A program made the position numbers and the translations under genes. Source: Jannaschia sp. W003 (GTDB lineage: Bacteria > Pseudomonadota > Alphaproteobacteria > Rhodobacterales > Rhodobacteraceae). Taken from it: 64,000 nt of DNA. The stretch lies in assembly GCF_025144335.1 (NCBI RefSeq), contig NZ_CP083539.1:1551501-1615500 (forward strand). Reading direction: 5' to 3'. Of the stretch, positions 18,183 to 24,964 are shown in pieces; the stretch's first letter is position 1; every line of letters begins with the position of its first letter. The notes under the pieces are model-generated. The model was given only the letters and a program-made list of their open reading frames with translations. It made no database searches and had not been told where the DNA came from.

Positions 18183-19192
18183 CCCCTCTGCAGCGCGCGG
18201 CGCAGGTCGCCCAGCGCGCGGTCCACCTCGTCCATCGCGAAGGCCAGCACGGTGGCGGTGCGCCGGTCGCAGACCTCGCCGCCATCGATGCGCGCGGTCA
18301 CAGCCTCCTGCGCCTCGGTCACGGCACGCTCGGGGCGCACGGAGTCCGGCGTCTCGGACAGGGCGAGAAGCTCGCGCGCCACGGCGCGGCTGAAGCCCTC
18401 CAGCGTACCGCCCAGGGCCTCGCCGTTCCACAGATCGCCCGGCGCGGCGGCGGCGCGGTCGAGGAAGCGGATCGCGCTCTGCATCTCCTCGCAGGCCTTC
18501 AGGCGTTCGCGCAGGCGGTCGGCGTCGCGCCCGAGCGTATCCGCCGCCTCGTGGGCGAGGGTGAGGCGGCGACGCAGATGCGCCTCGGCGTCGATGCCGG
18601 TGGCGGCGTCCGAGAGCGCGGCCTTGTGGGTCGCCTCGTCGGCGGCGCGGGCGAGAGCCTCCAGCACGGCGTGGAGGTGGCGGTTGAAGCGGTGGCGGGC
18701 GCCGTCGTGCCAGAGGAATCGCACCACGGCGGCGCCGATCACGGCGCCGAGCGCGATCGAGGCGATGCGGTCGCCCGCGGCCCAGAGCAACGACTGGCCT
18801 TCCGTGGTCGCCAGCGCCACGGCGGCGACGATGCCGTAGCTCCAGTCGGGGCGGAACGTGGCCGCGAAGGTGGTGGCCGCCATCGCCGCGGCGAGGCCCA
18901 CGGCGGTGCCCCAGCCCGCGGGGAGGGCGAGCAGGAAGGCGAGGCCCACCGCGCACCCCAGCACCGTGGCGAGGAAACGCGCCCGCGCCGCCTTCCAGGT
19001 TCCCTGGGCCGACGGCTGCACGATCAGCACGGCGGCGAGGATGCCGACGAACTCGCCCTCCAGGGGCAGCGCGCGTATCGCCAGCCACGCCAGCACCGCG
19101 CCGGCGGCGGACTGCACCGCGCGGCGGATCGCGTCGTGGGCCTTCAGGCGGTCGAGGCCGCGCCCCTCCAGCCAGTCGAGCAGGCGGTCCAC
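18179..19192 (-). CDS. FUSC family membrane protein
   Basis: A 337-residue protein whose first 160 residues form five or six helices with the FUSC/aromatic-acid-exporter pattern (RRAVQSAAGAVLAWLAIRA, then VLIVQPSAQGTWKAARARF and TVLGCAVGLAF). The C-terminal half is soluble and helical, with Ala/Glu/Arg-rich coiled-coil character. FUSC proteins include fusaric-acid and p-hydroxybenzoate efflux components. GTG 19192 lies 4 bp after the homospermidine synthase stop, so the two are probably one operon. A link to polyamine export is speculative. Confidence 0.8.
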   Translation of the reverse strand: MDRLLDWLEGRGLDRLKAHDAIRRAVQSAAGAVLAWLAIRALPLEGEFVGILAAVLIVQPSAQGTWKAARARFLATVLGCAVGLAFLLALPAGWGTAVGLAAAMAATTFAATFRPDWSYGIVAAVALATTEGQSLLWAAGDRIASIALGAVIGAAVVRFLWHDGARHRFNRHLHAVLEALARAADEATHKAALSDAATGIDAEAHLRRRLTLAHEAADTLGRDADRLRERLKACEEMQSAIRFLDRAAAAPGDLWNGEALGGTLEGFSRAVARELLALSETPDSVRPERAVTEAQEAVTARIDGGEVCDRRTATVLAFAMDEVDRALGDLRRALQRG

Positions 19193-19196
19193 GGTC

Positions 19197-20624
19197 TCAG
19201 GTGGCGAGCACGTTGCGGAACTGCCAGGGGTCGGACTCGTCGATGTCCTCGGGGAAGTGCTGCCAGCGGTCCTGGAGAGGCGTCCAGTCGGTGTAGTGCG
19301 CCTCGACGGGGCCGAGGTAGGGCGTCTGGATCTCGAGGCAGCGGGCGTGGTCCATCTCGTCGGTCTCGACGATGCCCGCGTTCGGATTCTCCAGTGCCCA
19401 GACCATGCCGGCGAGCACGGCCGAGGTGACCTGCAGGCCGGTGGCGTTCTGATCGGGGGCGAGGCGGCGCGTCTCTTCGTTGGACAGGCGCGAGCCGTAC
19501 CAGAGCGCGTTGCGCGCGTGGCCGAACAGCAGGACGCCCAGCTCGTCGATGCCTTCCACGATCTCGTCCTCGGAGAGGATGTGGTGCTCGGTCTGCTGGC
19601 GGCCGGAGCCGAACATCTCGTGCAAGGAGAGTACGGCGTCGTCGCAGGGGTGGTAGGCGTAGTGGCAGGTGGGGCGGTACTCGGGCGCCTCGGCGTCGCC
19701 CACCGTGTAGTAGTCGGCGATGCTGATCGCCTCGTTGTGGGTCACGAGGAAGCCGAACTGCGGGCCGGGGGTGGGGCACCACGAATGGACGCGGGTGATG
19801 GCGCCGGGGCGGTCGAGCCAGATCGAGGCCCGGCATCCCGTGTCGTGGCGGTGGCCGTTCTCGGGGAACCAGGTCTCGTGGGTGCCCCAGCCGAGCTCGG
19901 CGGGCTGGAAGCCCTCGGCGATGAAGCCCTCGACGCTCCAGGTGTTCACGAACACGCCGCGGGGGCGGGGGGCGGCGCGGGCCTGGGTGTCGCGCTCGGC
20001 GATGTGCACGCCCTTGACGCCGAGGCTCTGCATGAGCACGGCCCAGCCTTCGCGGTCCGTGGGGGCGGCGGCGTCCGCGCCGGTGTCCTCGGCCAGACGC
20101 AGGAGCGCGGCCTTCACGAACCACGAGACCATGCCGGGGTTGGCGCCGCAACAGCTCACGGCGGTGGTGCCGCCGGGGTTCGCGGCCTTCTCGTCGCGCA
20201 CGGCCTGGCGCAGCGCGTAGTTGGTGCGCTCGGCGTTGCTCTCGGTGTCGAAGTAGAAGCCGGCCCAGGGCTCCACCACCGTGTCTATGTAGGGCACGCC
20301 GCGCGCGCGGCAGTGGCGCATGAGGTCGAGCGACGAGGTGTCGACGCTGAGGTTCACCACGAAGCCCGCGCCGGGGGTGATCGCCTCGTCGAGGACCGCG
20401 CGGTAGTTCTCGGGCGTCAGCGCCACCTGACGGTGCGCGATGCCCCGGCGAGCCAGCTCGGCGCAGGCCTCGGGGTCGGGGTCGATCACGAGGAAGCGCT
20501 CGGGGTCGTAGCGGAAATGGCGCTGGATCAGGGGCAGCGTGCCGCGGCCGATCGAGCCGAAGCCGATCATCACGACGGCGCCCTCGATGGTGGCGTGGAC
20601 GGGGTGCGCGGCGGCGTCGGTCAT
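19197..20624 (-). CDS. hss: Homospermidine synthase
   Basis: A 475-residue enzyme that forms homospermidine from putrescine (or spermidine) using NAD+ as prosthetic cofactor. The Rossmann motif is GFGSIGRG (residues 21-28), followed by VIDPDPEA. The catalytic-domain motifs SCCGANPGMVSWFVK, TWSVEGF and ETWFPENGHRH fit the bacterial Hss family, and length matches. The ATG at 20624 is preceded by GGGAGGG. Homospermidine is a common polyamine in alphaproteobacteria. The downstream FUSC gene is co-oriented. Confidence 0.93.
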   Translation of the reverse strand: MTDAAAHPVHATIEGAVVMIGFGSIGRGTLPLIQRHFRYDPERFLVIDPDPEACAELARRGIAHRQVALTPENYRAVLDEAITPGAGFVVNLSVDTSSLDLMRHCRARGVPYIDTVVEPWAGFYFDTESNAERTNYALRQAVRDEKAANPGGTTAVSCCGANPGMVSWFVKAALLRLAEDTGADAAAPTDREGWAVLMQSLGVKGVHIAERDTQARAAPRPRGVFVNTWSVEGFIAEGFQPAELGWGTHETWFPENGHRHDTGCRASIWLDRPGAITRVHSWCPTPGPQFGFLVTHNEAISIADYYTVGDAEAPEYRPTCHYAYHPCDDAVLSLHEMFGSGRQQTEHHILSEDEIVEGIDELGVLLFGHARNALWYGSRLSNEETRRLAPDQNATGLQVTSAVLAGMVWALENPNAGIVETDEMDHARCLEIQTPYLGPVEAHYTDWTPLQDRWQHFPEDIDESDPWQFRNVLAT

Positions 20625-20749
20625 GGTGGCCCTCCCTCTCGCGCGGGCATCTGGCACGGCGCGCGCGGGGACGCAAACGGCGGCGCGGTGGAACGGATGG
20701 GGCGTCGGCGGGATTCGGACAGGACGCAGCCTCCGGTCGAAAGCTCCCC

Positions 20750-21574
20750 ATGATCGCCTCCACCACCCTCTTCGCCCTCGGGCTCGCGATCTGGTTCTTC
20801 GTGTCGCTGGACCTCGTGGCGGTGACCATCGGGGCGACCACGCGGTTCACGGTCACGGGCTGGATCGGGCGGTTCGTGTTCGGCGCCCTGCGGCGGATCG
20901 CGAAGCTGGGGGCGCGGCCGTCGATCACCGCGATTTCGGGCGTCGCCGTCATGACCGCCGTCGCCCTGTTCTGGATCGTGGGCACGTGGCTGGGCTGGTC
21001 GCTGATGTTCGCCGCGGGCGCCGGATCGGTGGAGATGACCGTCACGGGCGCCGAGCCCGAGCCGCTGAGCTACGCCGCCCACGTGGGCCACCTCCTAAGC
21101 ACACTGGGCGGCGCGCGCACGGAGCTGGGCGGGCTGCCGTGGTCGCTCCTGGGCGTGCTGGTGGGGGTGAACGGAATGGTCGTCCTGACGCTGTCGGTCA
21201 GCTTCCTCCTCTCGGTCCGCCAGACCGTCGACAAGGGCCGGGCCTTCGCGGCGCTCCAGAACGTGGGCGCGCTGCGGGCCGGCGACGCCTCGGAGCGGCT
21301 GGCGGAGCTGGTGGCGGGGCTTCATGCGGCGCCGTTCGCGCTGTGGTACGGCGAGCCGCGGGTGGAGCGGCAGCTGCCCTCCGCGCTGCTCGACCACGCC
21401 CGCGACGCCGAGGCGCGGGGCGGGACCGCATGGCGGCGAACCGTGTTCCTGCTGGCGGACCTGCCGCACCTGGACCGCGAGACGGCACTCGACGAGCCGA
21501 TCCCGACGCTGGAGGCCTGGGCCGAGCGGCACACCATCGCCGAGTTGCACCACGCGCGGGGCGCCGAGGCGTAG
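20750..21574 (+). CDS. Two-TM ion-channel-like membrane protein
   Basis: A 274-residue protein with hydrophobic helices at about 3-30, 60-88 and 125-155, and a soluble C-terminal half. The arrangement TLFALGLAIWF, a pore-like loop HVGHLLSTLGGARTELG, then PWSLLGVLVGVNGMVVLTLS resembles two-pore-type potassium channel family proteins of Rhodobacteraceae. The selectivity-filter-like stretch (TLGxGD in such proteins) reads TLGGAR here. It may be a non-selective or non-conducting relative. It is divergent from hss and ends at a strong hairpin. Confidence 0.5.
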   Translation: MIASTTLFALGLAIWFFVSLDLVAVTIGATTRFTVTGWIGRFVFGALRRIAKLGARPSITAISGVAVMTAVALFWIVGTWLGWSLMFAAGAGSVEMTVTGAEPEPLSYAAHVGHLLSTLGGARTELGGLPWSLLGVLVGVNGMVVLTLSVSFLLSVRQTVDKGRAFAALQNVGALRAGDASERLAELVAGLHAAPFALWYGEPRVERQLPSALLDHARDAEARGGTAWRRTVFLLADLPHLDRETALDEPIPTLEAWAERHTIAELHHARGAEA

Positions 21575-21580
21575 ATGCGC

Positions 21581-21612
21581 GAAGGGCCGCCCCGGTGGTG
21601 GGGCGGCCCTTC
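21581..21612. terminator. Bidirectional hairpin terminator
   Basis: Perfect 13-bp stem (arm GAAGGGCCGCCCC) with a GGTGGT loop, between the convergent ends of the channel-like gene and rpsD. No strong T tract on either side, but its stability and position fit a shared terminator. Confidence 0.75.
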
Positions 21613-21655
21613 GTGTGTCGGCGCGGGTGCCGGAGGAGACCCCGGCTTCGCCGGG

Positions 21656-22276
21656 TCAGTTCTGGGCGTAGTATTCGATGACGAGGTTGGGCTCCATCAT
21701 CACCGGGTAGGGCACGTCGGCGAGCGACGGCATCCGCACGAACGAGGCGGCCATCTTGTTGTGGTCGGCGTCGATGTAGTCGGGCACGTCGCGCTCGGCG
21801 AGCTGCGTGGCCTCGAGCACGACCGCGAGCTGCTTGCTCTTGTCGCGGACGGCGATCACGTCGCCTTCCTTCACCCGGTAGGAGGGGATGTTCACGCGCT
21901 GGCCGTTCACGGTGACGTGGCCGTGGTTCACGAACTGGCGGGCGGCGAAGATCGTGGGCACGAACTTGGCGCGGTAGACGACCGCGTCGAGGCGGCGCTC
22001 CAGCAGGCCGATCAGGTTCTCGCCGGTGTCGCCGCGGACCCGCTCGGCCTCGGCGAAGATGCGGCGGAACTGCTTCTCGGTCAGGTCGCCGTAGTAGCCC
22101 TTGAGCTTCTGCTTGGCGCGCAGCTGCAGGCCGAAGTCGGACATCTTGCCCTTGCGGCGCTGGCCGTGCTGGCCGGGGCCGTACTCGCGGCGGTTCACCG
22201 GGGACTTCGGGCGGCCCCAGATGTTCTCGCCCATGCGGCGGTCGAGCTTGTACTTGGCAGAGGTGCGTTTGGTCAC
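21656..22276 (-). CDS. rpsD: 30S ribosomal protein S4
   Basis: A 206-residue S4, a primary 16S rRNA binder that starts 30S assembly. [20 protein letters not shown] opens the protein, [10 protein letters not shown] is typical, and the S4 RNA-binding domain [19 protein letters not shown] with [13 protein letters not shown] is clear. The start is GTG 22276, with AAGGAG nine bases before it. The longer open frame has no conserved residues. It is monocistronic here, separate from the main ribosomal protein operons, as in other Rhodobacteraceae. Confidence 0.97.
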   Translation of the reverse strand: MTKRTSAKYKLDRRMGENIWGRPKSPVNRREYGPGQHGQRRKGKMSDFGLQLRAKQKLKGYYGDLTEKQFRRIFAEAERVRGDTGENLIGLLERRLDAVVYRAKFVPTIFAARQFVNHGHVTVNGQRVNIPSYRVKEGDVIAVRDKSKQLAVVLEATQLAERDVPDYIDADHNKMAASFVRMPSLADVPYPVMMEPNLVIEYYAQN

Positions 22277-22457
22277 CGTCTGATCTCCTTCTTTGATGGC
22301 CTCCTCAGCTTGTCCCGCGGCCTGCGGCCGGTGGGGCCGAGGAGCGCGCGCCTCGCTGAGAGGGCCGGAAGGGCGTTGTCCTTTCCGTCGCCGGCGTCCC
22401 GAGGGGGCCGGTCCGGGCGACAGGCATCCCCTCGCGGGGGCCGCCAACACCATGAAG

Positions 22458-22479
22458 GCCGCCCCGTAGCGGGGGCGGC
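22458..22479 (-). terminator. Terminator after the Hint-domain gene
   Basis: Stem GCCGCCCC / GGGGCGGC with a short loop, 23 bp after the Hint gene stop, followed on the minus strand by CTTC. TTGACC at 22486-22491 followed 17 bp later by TACGGG inside this hairpin could be the rpsD promoter; that is weak. Confidence 0.55.
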
Positions 22480-22501
22480 GGGCGAGGTCAAGCGGCGGGG
22501 G

Positions 22502-23557
22502 TCAGCACAGGTGCGCCGGGGCCTCGTGGCGCAGGATCGCGTGCTCGGCGCGGCTGAGGCAGCGCCGGGCGGGCGGGCCGTAAGCGGCCGGGTCGCGGTC
22601 CGCGCCGGGGGCCACGCTCAGGAGGTCGGCGCGCTCCATGGGGTCCAGATGCGCCAGCTCCGCCTCGCCGGGGTGGAAGCTCTCGGTGTCGACGCCGTTG
22701 GCGCGCAGGATCTGGTGGCGGGCGAGCATGAGGTGGACATAAGTTGCCTCGGTGGCGCCGTGGTCGAGCAGCACCGCGCGGTCGTCGCGCAGGTCGCGGG
22801 CGCGCACGAGCACCTCGTCCTCGCCCCACAGTGCCCGGCACTTCGGGCCGCGCAGGAGCACGCGGTGGTCGGGCGAGACCACGAGGTCGGGGCGCGGCGC
22901 GCCGCCCCCCAGGGCGCCGGCGCGGATGCGCACGGGGCGCAGCTCGGGGAAGGCGAACATCCGGGCGCCGGTGACGTGGCGCAGGCCGGTCCACAGGATC
23001 GGCTGGGCACCGTCGTCGCGGGTGTGGACCCGGTCGCCCGGCTCGAGCGACTCCACGGCGCGGGGGCCGTCCGGCGTGTCGATCAGGGTGCCGGGCGTGA
23101 AGCAGATGGTGGCGCGCGATTCGGTGCCGCGGCGGGGGGCGTCGATGCCCTGCAGCACGCGCAGGTCGCGGCCCGCGGGGGGCATGTCGCCCTCGAACAG
23201 GAGCAGCCCCTCGCCATTGGCGCGGGCGACGGGGCGGGCGACCCAGCGGCGCCGGCCGTCGCCGAGCACGAGGCCGGGCAGGGTCTCGCCGTCGTCGATC
23301 GCGGCGGGGGCCCAGGGCGAGACGCCTCGGGCGCGCCCGAGCTTGCGCACGCCGCCGCGGGCGCGGACGCGCAGGATGCGTTGTTCCTCGGGGAGGGGGA
23401 GCGACAGGGCCTGGGACGTTCGATCGAGGCGCAGCACGGGGCCGAACCATCGCCAGACGGAGCCTTCGGGAATGGGGGAACGGGTGGAGGGCCGCTGGCC
23501 GTCCACCCGAGTCTGAACACAGGAAATCACATACGCCGGGACGCCTGTACCAGACAT
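22502..23557 (-). CDS. Hint-domain (hedgehog/intein type) protein
   Basis: A 351-residue protein. After an N-terminal 145-residue beta-rich region, a Hint domain starts at C152 in ICFTPGTLIDTPDGPRAVES and continues LEPGDRVHTRDDG, then LVVSPDHRVLLRG (the TxxH-like block). Hint folds perform self-cleavage or splicing in inteins and hedgehogs; here no C-terminal splice residue pair or extein is obvious. Free-standing proteins of this type are common in Rhodobacteraceae and their role is unknown. The region upstream is AT-rich and carries a candidate FnrL site. Confidence 0.85.
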   Translation of the reverse strand: MSGTGVPAYVISCVQTRVDGQRPSTRSPIPEGSVWRWFGPVLRLDRTSQALSLPLPEEQRILRVRARGGVRKLGRARGVSPWAPAAIDDGETLPGLVLGDGRRRWVARPVARANGEGLLLFEGDMPPAGRDLRVLQGIDAPRRGTESRATICFTPGTLIDTPDGPRAVESLEPGDRVHTRDDGAQPILWTGLRHVTGARMFAFPELRPVRIRAGALGGGAPRPDLVVSPDHRVLLRGPKCRALWGEDEVLVRARDLRDDRAVLLDHGATEATYVHLMLARHQILRANGVDTESFHPGEAELAHLDPMERADLLSVAPGADRDPAAYGPPARRCLSRAEHAILRHEAPAHLC

Positions 23558-23684
23558 ACCTGCCCATTCTTCGCCGTTGTTATCGTTCTTGTTTTTACGG
23601 CCTGCTCGACCGTTGCAGGGTTACTAACAGGGCGGCGATTCCCCGGTCCATGATTTTGTTCCCCCCCACCGCCGACTTTCTGCC

Positions 23685-23698
23685 TTGACAGGGATCAA
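23685..23698. promoter_or_regulatory. Candidate FNR/FnrL-type box
   Basis: TTGAC-N4-ATCAA, matching the FNR-family consensus TTGAT-N4-ATCAA at nine of ten bases. It overlaps the stop of the lipocalin gene and lies 128 bp upstream of the Hint-domain start. An AT-rich stretch (AACAAAAT on the minus strand, about 23655-23662) lies roughly where a -10 would be expected. Confidence 0.4.
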
Positions 23699-24249
23699 GG
23701 CGTTGAGCCGGCGCGAGAAAAACTTTCCACAGGCCCCGTCAGTGCCATGGTGCGGAAGCCGTTGAAGTCCAGCACCGTCGCGGCGGCGCGACCCAGATCG
23801 GCGCGCAAAGGCAAGCCCCGCGCGAGGATCGCGCCGCCGCGGCCGCCGGGGTGTGCCACGACGGCCACACGGTACGCCTCGTCGGTCCACAGCACCCAGA
23901 GCGGCTCGGCGCCGTCCGGCCCCTCGAGCCGGAGCCGCCCCGGCCCGTCCGGGCGCGCCACCCCGCCCCGCGCGCGCAGCGGTGCGCCGTCCGCGCCAAG
24001 GCATCGTTCGCTACGGGACATCGCGCCGCCGGGGAGGGGGGCGTAGTCCAACGTCAGCCCGGCGCAGCCTGCGCGGAACCCGTCCGGAAACCACGCCGCG
24101 CCGTGCCAGCGCCCCGCGAGGCGGGCGGGGTCGAGCGCGGCCTTCGAGGCCACCGCCACGGACGCGTCCCGGAACACGGGTTCGGGGGCGGGCGGCGGCG
24201 GGGCCGCGCAGGCGGCCACGAGGGCGAGGGCGGCGAGGGCGCGCCTCAT
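23695..24249 (-). CDS. Lipocalin-like lipoprotein
   Basis: A 184-residue exported lipoprotein with lipobox LVAAC (Cys14), then a Pro-rich linker. The mature part follows the bacterial lipocalin pattern: LAGRWHGAAWFPDGF at the barrel opening, then WVLWTDEAYRVAVVAHPGGR and VLDFNGF near the end. Outer-membrane lipocalins such as Blc bind lipids during envelope stress; this role is inferred. The start overlaps the pdeM stop by 4 bp. Last in the helicase-pdeM-lipocalin run. Confidence 0.68.
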   Translation of the reverse strand: MRRALAALALVAACAAPPPPAPEPVFRDASVAVASKAALDPARLAGRWHGAAWFPDGFRAGCAGLTLDYAPLPGGAMSRSERCLGADGAPLRARGGVARPDGPGRLRLEGPDGAEPLWVLWTDEAYRVAVVAHPGGRGGAILARGLPLRADLGRAAATVLDFNGFRTMALTGPVESFSRAGSTP

Positions 24250-24911
24250 CGCGGCATCGGGATCTCGACCATCGGCGTGCCGGCCAGGATCGCGCGCGCG
24301 CCGGGGGCCATGAGGGCCGTCAGGGCCGCGTCGCGCGAACGCAGGCCGCCGGTGTAGGTGCCGTAGGCGGGCATCACCAAGCGGCGCTCGTCGCGCAGGA
24401 AGCAGGGGCGCGACACGGCCCGGCCCCGCACCCGCAGGCTCGCCTTGGGGTGGTAGTGGCCCGAGACCTCGTGGCGGCCGCCCTCGGTGGCGATGTGCAC
24501 GAAGCGCAAGGGGCCGCACTCCAGCCCCTCGGCGGCATGTCCCCCGAGGCCCGTCGGCGCCGGGTCGTGGTTGCCGGTGATCCAGGTCCAGTCGCGGCCC
24601 CGCATCAGTCGCGCGATCCAGTCGCGGGCGTCGGGCACCATCGCGTCCACGGCGGCCATGTCGTCGAAGCTGTCGCCCAGAGAGATCACGGCCTGCGGGT
24701 CGGTCTCGGCGATGTCGGCCTCGAGCCGCGTGAGCGTGTCGATCACCTCGTAGGGCGGCAGGAGCGGGCCACCGCGCCGCGCCATGCGCTCGGACTTGCC
24801 GAGGTGCAGGTCGCTGACGGTCAGCACGCCCGCGGCGGGCCACCAGAGCGCGCCTGAGGGGCGGGCGACGAGCCGCTCGCCGGCGAAGGTGAAGTAATGC
24901 TCTCGGCGCAT
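24246..24911 (-). CDS. pdeM: Ligase-associated DNA-damage-response phosphoesterase PdeM
   Basis: A 221-residue calcineurin-like metallophosphoesterase. Metal-binding motifs are in order: SDLHLGKS, GDSFDD, GNHDP and GHYHPK. PdeM proteins are found with an Lhr-type helicase, an ATP-dependent ligase and an exonuclease in a bacterial DNA-repair cassette. Here only the helicase is adjacent (53 bp upstream). The start at 24911 (MRREHYFTFAGERL) gives the conserved N-terminus; a longer frame exists but is not conserved. Confidence 0.88.
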   Translation of the reverse strand: MRREHYFTFAGERLVARPSGALWWPAAGVLTVSDLHLGKSERMARRGGPLLPPYEVIDTLTRLEADIAETDPQAVISLGDSFDDMAAVDAMVPDARDWIARLMRGRDWTWITGNHDPAPTGLGGHAAEGLECGPLRFVHIATEGGRHEVSGHYHPKASLRVRGRAVSRPCFLRDERRLVMPAYGTYTGGLRSRDAALTALMAPGARAILAGTPMVEIPMPR

Positions 24912-24964
24912 GGCGTCCTCCGAAGCCCCCGAGGAACCACGGTCCCGATTCGTTCGCAAGGGGC

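Noticed and set aside
15804..19088. One very long minus-strand frame covering the MFS gene and region to 19088
   Set aside because: Only the last 408 residues have membrane helices and real protein character; the rest is Arg/Pro-rich antisense of the YcxB-like gene and out-of-frame FUSC sequence.
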